From the NCBI RefSeq assembly GCF_001486505.1, contig NZ_LN909066.1, forward strand, positions 972,452-1,036,451: a stretch of DNA of 64,000 nucleotides, in the 5' to 3' direction. The translations under genes were made by a program, and so were the position numbers. A model generated the notes under the pieces. The model was not told where the DNA came from. It made no database searches and saw only the letters and a program-made list of their open reading frames with translations. Source of the DNA: Paenibacillus rubinfantis (lineage in GTDB: Bacteria > Bacillota > Bacilli > Paenibacillales > Paenibacillaceae). This document shows positions 34,139 to 42,364 of the stretch, one piece after another; the stretch's first letter is position 1; every line of letters starts with the position of its first letter.

Positions 34139-35014
34139 ATGAACCATCCCCGAGTCATTCGTCGGCATTATTTGGCAAGATCGCTGATCTTGCTTGGTTT
34201 CGCCCTTTTTATCGCCCACCTGACCCGGTCGGGCGCCATGCATTACTACATCGGCCCCCGCATGGAGCCGTTGCTTCGATTCTGTCCGTTTCCGCTCGCC
34301 GTCATGGCAGTTTGTCTGGCCTACCAGGCGCTATTTCAACAATCCGCCGCCCTTTGCGATTGCGAGCGCCCGCTCTCCGTGTCCAGGTGGAAGAACGGGA
34401 CTGTGTACGGCTTATTTTTGCTCCCGCTATTGCTCGGCACCCTACTTCCCGATCAGGCGCTCGGCAGCTCGGCCGCAGCCAAAAAAGGGATGAGCCTAAG
34501 CTCCCCCCTGCTCGCCTCCGAACGGCTGGAGGAACTTTTTCGGGCACCGGATCCTTATAATAACGAATTTGCCGAGTTAGCCAAACGGCTCTATCCACAG
34601 GACGTGGTTGAGGTCAAGCCGGAAATCTTCTCGGAAACGATTGGGGCCATGGAGCTATTTGCGGATCAATTCCGCGGGAAAAGGGTCAAGCTGAGCGGAT
34701 TTGTCTATCAGGAGCCGGGGAGCCAAGGTAAGGAGAACGAGCTGATCCTTGGACGATTCCTCGTCCTCTGCTGTACCGCGGATTCCGCCCCGTTTGGGCT
34801 TGTGGTCACCGCCGATCAGCCGCTTGTCGGGCTGACCCAAGATAGCTGGCTTGAAGTGGAAGGTACCATCGAGCCGCAAACCCGGGAGGGCAAGGCAATT
34901 CTTACCGTCAAAGCAGAGCGCATCCGGGAAATTCCCAGACCGAAAACGCCCTATGTCTACCCTAGCGAAGATTCGGTGAAAGCGTGGGATAATCTGTCGG
35001 GGCCGGAAGACTAG
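34139..35014 (+). CDS. TIGR03943/DUF1980 membrane protein, YcgQ-like partner of the permease
   Basis: A 291-residue protein with N-terminal membrane helices (RSLILLGFALFIAHL, and a second near residue 50), a cytosolic or external Cys pair (ALCDCER), a third helix and a soluble beta-rich C-terminal domain (VKLSGFVYQEPGS, GRFLVLCCTADSAPFG), typical of the TIGR03943 putative two-component permease subunit. The start ATG 34139 is about 13 nt after AAGGAGG; a TTG at 34115 is an alternative. Its 3' end overlaps the convergent NusG-II gene by 4 nt. Confidence 0.85.
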   Translation: MNHPRVIRRHYLARSLILLGFALFIAHLTRSGAMHYYIGPRMEPLLRFCPFPLAVMAVCLAYQALFQQSAALCDCERPLSVSRWKNGTVYGLFLLPLLLGTLLPDQALGSSAAAKKGMSLSSPLLASERLEELFRAPDPYNNEFAELAKRLYPQDVVEVKPEIFSETIGAMELFADQFRGKRVKLSGFVYQEPGSQGKENELILGRFLVLCCTADSAPFGLVVTADQPLVGLTQDSWLEVEGTIEPQTREGKAILTVKAERIREIPRPKTPYVYPSEDSVKAWDNLSGPED

Positions 35015-35424
35015 CGGATATAGGCGTCTACACCGTTATCATCCGGGTCTGAGGCGCCGCTGCGGACGACCTCCACGTACACGCGGTTCGGAACGCAGAT
35101 AATCGTTTCGCCGGGCCGGGAGATGAATCCCATTTGCATGGAGATTTTTTTCGGGCAGTCGGCGTAGACCATTTGGATCCCCCCGTCAAAAACCTTTAAG
35201 GTATTGTTCCCGTATTTCGTGTGGATGTCGATGGTCTCCTCCCCGCTGCCCAAGGGGACGCTGCGGTAGGATTCACCGTCCACCTGGATCTCGGCGCGAA
35301 GCGTTGCCGGATCCACCGTCTCCCGGCTCTCCATCCCCTGGCGCAGGAAGAGCCACGCCGAACCCAACAAGACCAGAACAACGATCAGCAGGACGTCGCC
35401 CCGTTTCATTTTAAGCATATTCAT
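35011..35424 (-). CDS. Membrane-anchored NusG domain II protein
   Basis: A 137-residue protein with one N-terminal membrane helix (VLLIVVLVLLGSAWLFL) and an extracytoplasmic NusG domain II (PF07009-type), seen in AEIQVDGESYRSVPLG and the ending VCVPNR-like IICVPNRVYVEVV. The two Cys (YADCPKK and IICVPN) are usual for this family. Start at 35424, or ATG 35418. Its consensus promoter is followed by a Zur-like box in the same geometry as the COG0523 GTPase gene, so zinc control is suspected. Family function is not established. Confidence 0.8.
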   Translation of the reverse strand: MNMLKMKRGDVLLIVVLVLLGSAWLFLRQGMESRETVDPATLRAEIQVDGESYRSVPLGSGEETIDIHTKYGNNTLKVFDGGIQMVYADCPKKISMQMGFISRPGETIICVPNRVYVEVVRSGASDPDDNGVDAYIR

Positions 35425-35445
35425 CCATCCTATCCCAGGTATTAA

Positions 35446-35460
35446 ACGTAAATTTTACGA
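35446..35460. promoter_or_regulatory. Zur-like box
   Basis: ACGTAAATTTTACGA keeps the symmetric CGTAA/TTACG core of the Zur box but has A/T instead of T/A next to the centre (12 of 15 consensus positions). It lies at roughly +3 to +17 of the NusG-II transcript and 75 nt before the divergent GTPase gene. Confidence 0.55.
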
Positions 35461-35468
35461 ATAAACAT

Positions 35469-35497
35469 ATCTTAGAAACTAGCATCTTCTTTGTCAA
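35469..35497 (-). promoter_or_regulatory. Promoter of the NusG-II gene
   Basis: Minus strand TTGACA (35492-35497), 17-nt spacer, TAAGAT (35469-35474). Confidence 0.7.
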
Positions 35498-35534
35498 TGA
35501 TCGATTTCGAAAGCGGAAAGGAGACACTTGTCCG

Positions 35535-36584
35535 ATGAATATGGCGATGAAAATCCCGGTGATCGTTCTCACCGGTTTTCTAGGCAGCGGCAAAACGACC
35601 CTGCTGATCAAGCTGCTGGAGGAAGTGGCCGTACGGGGGTTAAAGCCGGGCGTGCTGATGAACGAGCTGGGCAAACGGGATATCGACGGCGAGCGAATCG
35701 CCCGCTCCTCCTTAGGCCGCTTTCCACTGGAAAAACTGCTGGACGGATGTATCTGCTGCACGAAAAAAGACGAAATTCAGGCCGCCTTGACCAGCCTGCT
35801 CCATCAGGATCCCGACCTGCTGCTGCTGGAGCTCACCGGGGTAGCGAATCCGGAGGAAATCGTCGAACAGTTGGCCGAGCCCGGTCTCCTGTCCAAGATG
35901 TATCTGCATCGCGTGTTCACCCTGATCGATGCCGAGCATGCGCTCGAATACAACAGCATCTTCGCCTCGGACAAACAGCTCGTCCGCACGTTGCGTTGTC
36001 AGCTGTCCGCTGCCGACGACCTGATCATCAACAAAACCGATCTCGTTCCGCCGCCCCACACGAGAAAAGTCACCGAAATGGTCCGCAAATACAATGCCGA
36101 GGGGCGGATTCATTACGCCGTCAACGCCAACATTCCGGTTACGGCCCTTTTTACGACGATTCAACCGATACCGCGCAGTACCCCGTTAGCCGCCGTCTCC
36201 ACAGGTTCCTCTCATCGGTCAACCCGTTCTCCGTTCCAGGTCGTCCAGCCGCATCGGCATCATCCCCCGGCGGATCCGACATCCGCCGAGCAGACTTACA
36301 CCTCATTCAGCCGCATCAACACCCTCAGTTTGCCGATCCGTGAACCTTTGCACCTCCCCGCTTCCAGGCTGGAGCGATTCATTAAGAAATGGAACCCCAG
36401 CCTGCTTCGGGCCAAAGGGTATGTCCGTTTCTCCCCACCGGAGAAATCAGCTTACCTCATGCAATATTCCGGTAAACGGTTCAACTGGGAGGCGGTAGAT
36501 TACGACGGGCCGCTGTATCTCGTGTTGATTGGCTATGGCCTTCCCGAGCGCAGGATCGCTGAAGAATGGGCATTACTCCAATAA
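35535..36584 (+). CDS. Second COG0523 (CobW-like) GTPase
   Basis: A 349-residue CobW-family GTPase. Walker [16 protein letters not shown], metal motif GCICCTKKDEI (CxCC), ELTGVANPEE and NKTDLV are intact. A low-complexity insert around residues 215-255 is rich in Ser, Thr, Pro and His (VVQPHRHHPP), a likely flexible metal-binding loop before the C-terminal domain. It is clearly different from the first GTPase at 31.6-32.9 kb. Start ATG 35535 follows AAAGGAGACAC. It is divergent from the NusG-II gene over a Zur-like box. Confidence 0.87.
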   Translation: MNMAMKIPVIVLTGFLGSGKTTLLIKLLEEVAVRGLKPGVLMNELGKRDIDGERIARSSLGRFPLEKLLDGCICCTKKDEIQAALTSLLHQDPDLLLLELTGVANPEEIVEQLAEPGLLSKMYLHRVFTLIDAEHALEYNSIFASDKQLVRTLRCQLSAADDLIINKTDLVPPPHTRKVTEMVRKYNAEGRIHYAVNANIPVTALFTTIQPIPRSTPLAAVSTGSSHRSTRSPFQVVQPHRHHPPADPTSAEQTYTSFSRINTLSLPIREPLHLPASRLERFIKKWNPSLLRAKGYVRFSPPEKSAYLMQYSGKRFNWEAVDYDGPLYLVLIGYGLPERRIAEEWALLQ

Positions 36585-36684
36585 GTAGGTCAACTTCCTA
36601 TGATCGATGTCGCATCATCGCCTAATCATTTCCAGTTACAATACAAATGAACTCGAAATCGGTCGAAAATAGGGAGGGTACGTT

Positions 36685-37179
36685 ATGAGCACCTTAATCG
36701 TTTATGCAGGAAAATACGGCACAACGGAAAAGTGCGTCAAAACCTTGGCAACCAAGATCAACGACCCGGTGGAAATCCTTAATCTGCGGCAGGAAGCCGT
36801 CCCCGATCTGGCGGAATACGACAGTATCATCGTTGGGGGATCGATCTACTTTGGCCAGTTTCAGCAGGCCTGCCGGCAATTTTGCCGCGAACATTCCGCC
36901 GAGTTGATGCGGAAGAAGCTGGGTTTATTTATTTGCTGCGGCACCTTCGAGAAATCCGATGAATTTCTGAAGGCCGCCTACCCGGCGGAGCTGCTGGAGC
37001 ATGCCACAGCCAAAGCCGGATTCGGCGGAGAACTTGATCTCAAATCGATGAGCCTGTTCGATCGGTTCGTCGCCCGGATGGTCTCTCGCTCGGCCCGCAA
37101 GGAAGGGCGCTCGCTCCCGTCGATCCGCTGGGACGAGGTCGAGCAATTCTCGGCCGCCATCAACCGGCAGGTCGTGTAA
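36685..37179 (+). CDS. Flavodoxin-fold protein (HemG-like, Flavodoxin_5)
   Basis: A 164-residue flavodoxin-type protein. The FMN phosphate loop is YAGKYGTTEKCV and the second loop VGGSIYFGQFQQACRQF matches Flavodoxin_5 proteins such as menaquinone-dependent protoporphyrinogen oxidase HemG. ICCGTF marks the third FMN loop. Whether it acts in heme synthesis is uncertain: Firmicutes normally use other oxidases, so a general flavin redox role is possible. Start ATG 36685 follows AGGGAGGG. Single gene followed by a terminator. Confidence 0.8.
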   Translation: MSTLIVYAGKYGTTEKCVKTLATKINDPVEILNLRQEAVPDLAEYDSIIVGGSIYFGQFQQACRQFCREHSAELMRKKLGLFICCGTFEKSDEFLKAAYPAELLEHATAKAGFGGELDLKSMSLFDRFVARMVSRSARKEGRSLPSIRWDEVEQFSAAINRQVV

Positions 37180-37215
37180 GCCGGCTTGCTTGTTTGCCGG
37201 CGATCGCCAGACACG

Positions 37216-37263
37216 AAAAGGCCGTTCTCCGCGTCGGCAAACGACGCAGGGAACGGCCTTTTT
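37216..37263. terminator. Bidirectional terminator
   Basis: AAAAGGCCGTTC and GAACGGCCTTTTT close a hairpin with a second inner stem GCGTCG/CGACGC. Confidence 0.85.
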
Positions 37264-37274
37264 GGGTTGTTTGG

Positions 37275-38303
37275 TTATTTTTGATTTTGGCTAACGACGA
37301 GATCCACGAGAATATCGATCTGTTTCTCCAGATTCAATCCGTCCACCATCCAGAACTCTTTATTATCAAGCAAATAGACGTGGTTGTTTTGAACCGCGGG
37401 GATACTTTTCCACACCGGTCCATTCATAACTTCCTCTGCGCGTTCCTTCCCGCCGTCCGGCTCATACACTGTCAGGAACATGTGGTCCGCAGCATACTCC
37501 GGTACGACCTCCAAGGAAATATCCGCGCCTGTCGTCGGGAATACCTCTTTCTCGATCTTCTCCTGCGGCTTCAAGCCGAACATTTCATACAGGTTGTAGC
37601 CGGCATCCCGGGTTTTCGGCCATACCCAGAAGTTTTTCGCCCAAATCGAATAGGTGCCGACGGTTTCGTCCGGTCCGATCACCTCGCTGAGTTTCGCTTT
37701 CGCGTCTTCGGCTTTTTGCTTATAGCGGGTAATGAACTCTTCCGCTTGCTGTTCGCGGCCCAGCATTTCGCCGACCGTTTTCACTTCCTCCAGCGGATCG
37801 ATTCCTTCCCATCCGGCAGTGGCCAGCGTGACAACCGGAGCGATTTTCTTTAATTGCTCCACGATGTCGGCCGGCGTATACGTAGGCACGATGATCAGGT
37901 CCGGTTGCAGCTCCAGCACCTTCTCGACGGAGATATCGCCGACATTTTCTACGCCTTCCAGCTCCTTGCTCAGCAGCACCGAGTTTTCCAGCGCGAGCGA
38001 GCCCGCACCAATCGGCTTCACACCTAGAGCCAGCAGGTCACCCAAGTGCGTAACCGATACGACCCGCTGCGGATCCGTTGGAATTTCCACCTCTTGTCCG
38101 GTGAAGTCCTTATAGATCTTCGTTGAAGCTTGTCCTTCAGCCGTATCATTCGCTTCGTTGCCGGATTGCGCGTTGCCCGCTGTGCCGTTATTCGCCGCCG
38201 CGTCGTTCGCTGTATTACCGCCGTTTTGGCCGCAGGCCGCAAGGACGACCGTCAACAGCAAAACCGTCGCCAAGCTAAGAAAGCGGTGTTTGAAAACCTT
38301 CAT
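37275..38303 (-). CDS. Iron-siderophore ABC transporter substrate-binding lipoprotein
   Basis: A 342-residue cluster A-III/FhuD-type binding protein. Lipobox LAAC, then a linker rich in Asn, Ala and Gly (about residues 25-60) and the periplasmic-binding fold with PQRVVSVTHLGDLLALGVKP and LQPDLIIVPTY. A near-perfect Fur box lies 24-43 nt upstream of the start, so it should be induced by iron limitation. No permease or ATPase gene is next to it, so it must share a transporter encoded elsewhere. The siderophore is not identifiable. Confidence 0.9.
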   Translation of the reverse strand: MKVFKHRFLSLATVLLLTVVLAACGQNGGNTANDAAANNGTAGNAQSGNEANDTAEGQASTKIYKDFTGQEVEIPTDPQRVVSVTHLGDLLALGVKPIGAGSLALENSVLLSKELEGVENVGDISVEKVLELQPDLIIVPTYTPADIVEQLKKIAPVVTLATAGWEGIDPLEEVKTVGEMLGREQQAEEFITRYKQKAEDAKAKLSEVIGPDETVGTYSIWAKNFWVWPKTRDAGYNLYEMFGLKPQEKIEKEVFPTTGADISLEVVPEYAADHMFLTVYEPDGGKERAEEVMNGPVWKSIPAVQNNHVYLLDNKEFWMVDGLNLEKQIDILVDLVVSQNQK

Positions 38304-38326
38304 CTGTTTAGTTCCCCCAATTTCTA

Positions 38327-38346
38327 TTGATAATGATTATCATTAT
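38327..38346. promoter_or_regulatory. Fur box
   Basis: TTGATAATGATTATCATTAT contains the inverted repeat TGATAATNATTATCA and matches the classical 19-bp Fur box almost perfectly. Confidence 0.9.
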
Positions 38347-38380
38347 ACAGAGACCGGGATAAATAATCAATGTTCGCCCC

Positions 38381-38432
38381 TAAAAATAAAGGATCTCCCC
38401 AAGCCATCACCCGGATGACTTGGGAAGATCCC
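38381..38432 (-). terminator. Terminator of the stalk-domain lipoprotein gene
   Basis: Minus strand GGATCTTCCCAAG and CTTGGGGAGATCC form a 13-bp stem with G-U pairs, followed by TTTATTTTTA. It isolates the gene from the Fur-controlled gene downstream. Confidence 0.8.
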
Positions 38433-38459
38433 GTATTTCACGTTTTAAGATCGTACTGC

Positions 38460-39974
38460 TTACTCTCTTGTGATGGTAATCCAGCCCTCAGCATCAAAGT
38501 CCACAGATGCGCCAAGCGCCTCTGCCAAGAATCGGAGCGGTACGTAAGTCAAACCGTCCTTATGCACAAAGGCTGGCTGGCTCAGTGTCACCGCCTTGCC
38601 ATCCACGGTCGCTTGCTTCGAGCCGACTTTGAGGACGGTTTCCTTACCGGTCAGGTCATCAATGACAACGATCTGGCCAGATCCCGGCGTCCATTTCACT
38701 TCGGCATCAAACTGCTCAGCCAAGTAACGCAACTGCACAAAGGAGGTGCCGTTCTTCGTGATCACGCCATAGTAGTCGCTTTGGGTATCGAGCATAAACT
38801 GTCTATGGGACAAATTCAGGTCTTCTTTGAGCAATTTATACAATGGAGCGGAACCTTGGAAATTACGCAAAATCTGTCCTGGAGTCAACTCCGCTTCCGT
38901 CACGTCGATAAAACCTGCACTTGTATCCACTTGATCCGCAGTGACGGTTCCGCCGATATTCCACATTTCACTGTCGCTGCGCACTTTAATCGCAGAGATC
39001 GGAAGATCCTCGGAAGCCGGGAGCGCAATGTTCAATTCCATCGTCTGCTTGCGGATGTTCAGCTTGCCGTCAAAATAAAGGTCCAGCTTTAACACCGTAT
39101 CCTTGCCGAATACCGTCGCCAGCTCCGGCGTCTCCTCGAACAATCCGGCTACCGCTTCGTCGTAAGAGGCCAGCAGCTCTTCAGCGCCTTGCTGAAGCTC
39201 TGTGTACAGTTCCTCCACGGCTTGTTTCTTCGTTTCCTCCGCCTGCTCCGGCGTGATTTCGGCATTCTCCTCCGAGAGGTCTCCCGTCGTGTTCAGCAAC
39301 GGCATCAGCAGATCGTAATACCCCCCGATCAGGTCCTTAAGCCCCTGCTCATCCTTTACTGCGCTGGCGAGAAACGGCTTAATCAGCCCAAACAGCTCGT
39401 CACCACGCACTTCCGCATGCAGATTCGTTAAGCTCAGCGTTTCCCCGTTCACCTGAGAGGAGGTTTGCTTCACCGTCAACACCGAAGGATTCGGGAAATG
39501 CTTCAGTACGAATTTCGCCAGTTTGGAGGTAAGCTCCTGTGCCCCGGCTTCCAAAGCGCTCGTGTCCGGCAGCGCCACGCCCCCCATGGACATGGGTATG
39601 TACAACGGCTGCTTCGCCCCTTCAACCTGGAGCCCCATGCCTTTGTCGTCCATCGAGAAAAGGAACGGAATCTTCTCTCCTTTCAAACCGACGGAGCCTT
39701 TCATGGAAAGATGTTTGGTGTCTTGCACTTTCGCGCTGTCGATATTGAGAGAGAAAGAATTAATCAGTTCAATTGCTTTTTGGTCTTCCGCTGTCAGCTT
39801 GGCCGATTCAGCCGGAACAACCTCGACGGTCACCGTCTGTTTCGATTCGCTGCTTGTCGTCTTTGCGCTGTTGGCCAGCGCTTTGGCCACGTCAAACCCA
39901 CCAACCGCCTGGCATCCCGTAAGCGCGACCAGCAGCAGCGCCAGTGGAATGGCCAGCCATTTGATTTTTCGCAT
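38460..39974 (-). CDS. Lipoprotein with copper amine oxidase N-terminal-like (stalk) domains
   Basis: A 504-residue exported protein. The signal peptide ends in lipobox LTGC. The C-terminal ~110 residues hold two half repeats of the PF07833 'copper amine oxidase N-terminal' module (FVQLRYLAEQFDAEVKW and YVPLRFLAEALGASVDF), which binds cell-wall or protein partners and has no oxidase activity by itself. The rest (about 30-390) is an uncharacterised region with a coiled-coil-like acidic segment (EENAEITPEQAEETKKQAVE). Such proteins are numerous in Paenibacillus. Single gene. Confidence 0.82.
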   Translation of the reverse strand: MRKIKWLAIPLALLLVALTGCQAVGGFDVAKALANSAKTTSSESKQTVTVEVVPAESAKLTAEDQKAIELINSFSLNIDSAKVQDTKHLSMKGSVGLKGEKIPFLFSMDDKGMGLQVEGAKQPLYIPMSMGGVALPDTSALEAGAQELTSKLAKFVLKHFPNPSVLTVKQTSSQVNGETLSLTNLHAEVRGDELFGLIKPFLASAVKDEQGLKDLIGGYYDLLMPLLNTTGDLSEENAEITPEQAEETKKQAVEELYTELQQGAEELLASYDEAVAGLFEETPELATVFGKDTVLKLDLYFDGKLNIRKQTMELNIALPASEDLPISAIKVRSDSEMWNIGGTVTADQVDTSAGFIDVTEAELTPGQILRNFQGSAPLYKLLKEDLNLSHRQFMLDTQSDYYGVITKNGTSFVQLRYLAEQFDAEVKWTPGSGQIVVIDDLTGKETVLKVGSKQATVDGKAVTLSQPAFVHKDGLTYVPLRFLAEALGASVDFDAEGWITITRE

Positions 39975-40106
39975 GATATCCCCTCCATTAGTTAATCTCT
40001 TCCATTATCGGTGAGTTTCGCTCGTTTGTGAACCGATTTTCCCATTATTTCGTTAAAAATAATTACTTTCCCCCTCCCCTTCCTCTCTTCCCCTGTGCGC
40101 GAAATA

Positions 40107-40115
40107 TGCTATAAT
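40107..40115 (+). promoter_or_regulatory. Extended -10 promoter of the que operon
   Basis: TGCTATAAT is a perfect extended -10 element; no good -35 box lies upstream, where the sequence is pyrimidine rich. The transcript would begin near 40122, leaving a leader of about 320 nt before queC. Confidence 0.65.
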
Positions 40116-40203
40116 GGGGTTTGTGCCTAGGGCCTAGTTCCCTTTCGAGGCACTTTAATTAAAGAAGAAGTCCATGCCCCGTCCCCTATGGCGGAACGCA
40201 TGG

Positions 40204-40268
40204 GAGAGGTTCGAGAACTCCCTCTATAAAAAACTATAAACGCCCGGCCTGGTTTAGGCGGGTTCTTT
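40204..40268 (+). ncRNA. PreQ1-I riboswitch with terminator-like hairpin
   Basis: AGAGGTTC at 40205, CTCCCTCT and ATAAAAAACTA (to 40236) reproduce the type I preQ1 aptamer: P1 stem AGAGG/CCTCT and the A-rich tail that forms the pseudoknot. Right after it CCCGGCCT/AGGCGGG forms a hairpin (40243-40262) followed by TTCTTT, a plausible terminator. It should switch off queC-D-E when preQ1 accumulates. Confidence 0.88.
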
Positions 40269-40319
40269 CGCGCTTGCACGCTCGTTTGCTTCTTGCATTG
40301 GGTTGCCCGCGCCAAGGAT

Positions 40320-40349
40320 GCCCGGCCTGTCGAATGGGCTTGTTTTTTT
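40320..40349 (+). terminator. Second terminator-like hairpin in the que leader
   Basis: GCCC/GGGC around a 12-nt loop, followed after TT by a G and seven T. It shares GCCCGGCCTG with the first leader hairpin, suggesting duplication. Weak stem, so function is uncertain. Confidence 0.4.
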
Positions 40350-40439
40350 GTGACCAGTTCAAGAACTCTCTTTCTTCTAAACCTGAACCGAGGAACAACG
40401 TTTCTCGCTTCGCAATCCAAGAAGACGGAGGGTTTTTTT

Positions 40440-41108
40440 ATGCTTAAAAACGAAAAAGCGGTCGTCGTGTTCAGCGGCGGCCAAGACAGCACCACCTGCC
40501 TGTTCTGGGCGATTCAGCAGTTTGGCGAGGTCGAAGCCGTCACGTTTGATTACGGTCAACGCCACAAGCTGGAAATCGATTGTGCCAAATCCATCACCGC
40601 AGAGCTTGGCATCAAGCACACCGTGCTGGATATGAGCCTGCTTGGGCAATTAACGGCCAACGCTTTGACGCGCGGCGATATCGCCATCGAGCACCAGGAA
40701 GGCGAGCTGCCGAGCACGTTTGTGGACGGACGCAACCATCTTTTTCTGAGCTTTGCCGCCGTGCTTGCCAAAGGCGTTGGCGCCAAGCATATCGTCACCG
40801 GCGTCTGCGAGACCGATTTCAGCGGATATCCCGATTGTCGCGACGTGTTCGTCAAATCGCTGAACGTCACGTTGAATTTGGCCATGGATTACGAGTTTGT
40901 GATCCATACCCCGCTCATGTGGATCGACAAGGCCGAGACCTGGAAGCTGGCCGATGAGTTGGGGGCCTTCGAGTTTGTCCGCGAGCGGACGCTCACTTGC
41001 TACAACGGCATCATCGGCGACGGCTGCGGCGAATGCCCGGCCTGCAAGCTGAGAAAAGCCGGACTGGACAAATACTTGCTGGAACGCCAGGAGGCGAATT
41101 CACGATGA
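40440..41108 (+). CDS. queC: 7-cyano-7-deazaguanine synthase
   Basis: Converts 7-carboxy-7-deazaguanine to preQ0 with ATP and ammonia in queuosine synthesis. The PP-loop is [16 protein letters not shown], the family segment [12 protein letters not shown] follows, and the C-terminal zinc site has three Cys in [12 protein letters not shown] plus an upstream Cys (LTCYNG). Length 222 is normal. GGAGGG precedes ATG 40440. First gene of queC-D-E, coupled to queD by an ATGA overlap and controlled by the preQ1 riboswitch. Confidence 0.95.
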   Translation: MLKNEKAVVVFSGGQDSTTCLFWAIQQFGEVEAVTFDYGQRHKLEIDCAKSITAELGIKHTVLDMSLLGQLTANALTRGDIAIEHQEGELPSTFVDGRNHLFLSFAAVLAKGVGAKHIVTGVCETDFSGYPDCRDVFVKSLNVTLNLAMDYEFVIHTPLMWIDKAETWKLADELGAFEFVRERTLTCYNGIIGDGCGECPACKLRKAGLDKYLLERQEANSR

Positions 41109-41599
41109 ACCGGACCCCGGGAGAATTTCGCATCGTCGAAGCGCTGCAGAAGCTGGGCCAGGACATCGGGCATGACCAGCTGCGCTACCATCGCCGCCGG
41201 GTGCTGGTGAGCAAGGAGTTTACCTTCGATGCCGCCCACCATCTGCATGCCTATGACGGCAAATGCAAAAACCTGCACGGCCATACGTACAAAGTGGTGT
41301 TTGGCATCAGCGGCCGGCCGGATGAGATCGGCATGACCCTCGATTTTGGCACGATCAAAGAGATTTGGAAGAACGAAATCGAGGTGTACCTGGATCATCG
41401 TTATATTAATGAAACGCTGCCACCGATGAACACAACCGCCGAGAATATGGTAGTGTGGCTGTTCGAGAAAATGGAAGAGGCGCTACAATCCGAAGCTTAT
41501 CGGAATCCGGTGCTGGAGGCTCGGACGGAGTTCGTCCGTCTCTACGAGACGCCAACCAGCTACGCTGAAGCCAGACGGGAGTGGATGCGGGATGAGTAA
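41105..41599 (+). CDS. queD: 6-carboxy-5,6,7,8-tetrahydropterin synthase
   Basis: Converts dihydroneopterin triphosphate to carboxytetrahydropterin. Zinc-binding His residues appear in [12 protein letters not shown] and [11 protein letters not shown], and the catalytic Cys in [21 protein letters not shown] and the Glu near the C terminus (ETPTSYAE) fit the family. The start ATG 41105 overlaps the queC stop as ATGA. The N-terminal ~30 residues are longer than in E. coli QueD. A long upstream frame (from 40997) is only the shadow of queC. Confidence 0.94.
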   Translation: MNRTPGEFRIVEALQKLGQDIGHDQLRYHRRRVLVSKEFTFDAAHHLHAYDGKCKNLHGHTYKVVFGISGRPDEIGMTLDFGTIKEIWKNEIEVYLDHRYINETLPPMNTTAENMVVWLFEKMEEALQSEAYRNPVLEARTEFVRLYETPTSYAEARREWMRDE

Positions 41600-42353
41600 G
41601 GAAGCGACCACACAAGAACAGCGTGAGCTGTTGATCCCCGTCATGGAGATCTTCGGCCCTACCGTTCAAGGTGAAGGTATGGTGATCGGGCAGAAGACGA
41701 TGTTCGTCCGCACCGCCGGCTGCGACTATCGCTGCTCCTGGTGCGATTCCGCCTTCACCTGGGACGGCAGCGCAAAGGAGATGATCCGCCGCCTGACCCC
41801 GGCGGAAGTCTTCGACGAGCTGCGCGACATCGGCGGCAACCGCTTCGCCCACGTCACCTTGTCCGGCGGCAACCCGGCCCTTCTGCCGCAGCTGGCCGCC
41901 CTGGTCGAGCTGCTCCATGCCGAAGGGATCGCCGTCGCGGTGGAAACCCAAGGCTCGCGCTGGCAGGACTGGCTGGCTGAGGTCGACCAGGTGACCTTGT
42001 CGCCGAAGCCACCCAGCTCGGGCATGGACACCAACTGGGACGTGCTGGATGGCATCGTCGCCAGGTTGGCGGCCCGGCCCCACCCACTCGCCGTCAGCCT
42101 GAAGGTCGTCGTGTTCGACGACGACGACCTGGCCTACGCCAAGCGGGTGCACGCCCGCTACCCCGACGTGCCGATGTACGTGCAGGTCGGCAACCCGGAC
42201 GTCAAGCGGATGGATATCGCGGAGCACGCGTCCGATCTGCTGCGCCGCTACGAGGCGCTGATCGATCAAGTGGTCGCCACGCCGGACCTGAACAACGTCC
42301 GGGTGTTGCCGCAGCTGCACGCCCTCGTCTGGGGCAACAAACGCGGCGTGTAA
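41592..42353 (+). CDS. queE: 7-carboxy-7-deazaguanine synthase
   Basis: Radical SAM enzyme that contracts carboxytetrahydropterin to carboxydeazaguanine. The cluster motif is CDYRCSWC (CxxxCxxC), preceded by EIFGPTVQGEGMVIGQ, which is typical of QueE, and followed by VTLSGGNPALL. Length 253 is normal. The start overlaps queD by 8 nt. Codon and base composition become G+C-rich toward the 3' half (many GGC/GTC runs). After this gene the operon is interrupted by about 1.5 kb of repeats before queF. Confidence 0.94.
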   Translation: MSKEATTQEQRELLIPVMEIFGPTVQGEGMVIGQKTMFVRTAGCDYRCSWCDSAFTWDGSAKEMIRRLTPAEVFDELRDIGGNRFAHVTLSGGNPALLPQLAALVELLHAEGIAVAVETQGSRWQDWLAEVDQVTLSPKPPSSGMDTNWDVLDGIVARLAARPHPLAVSLKVVVFDDDDLAYAKRVHARYPDVPMYVQVGNPDVKRMDIAEHASDLLRRYEALIDQVVATPDLNNVRVLPQLHALVWGNKRGV

Positions 42354-42364
42354 GCGGAAGTTCT

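Noticed and set aside
35528-36343. 271-residue plus-strand ORF overlapping the second COG0523 GTPase in another frame
   Set aside because: Arg/Pro/Gly-rich out-of-frame shadow without motifs; the GTPase frame has Walker and CxCC motifs.
41406-42320. 304-residue minus-strand ORF opposite queD and queE
   Set aside because: Composition is His/Arg/Val/Gly-rich antisense noise; the plus-strand queE has the radical SAM motif and coupled start.
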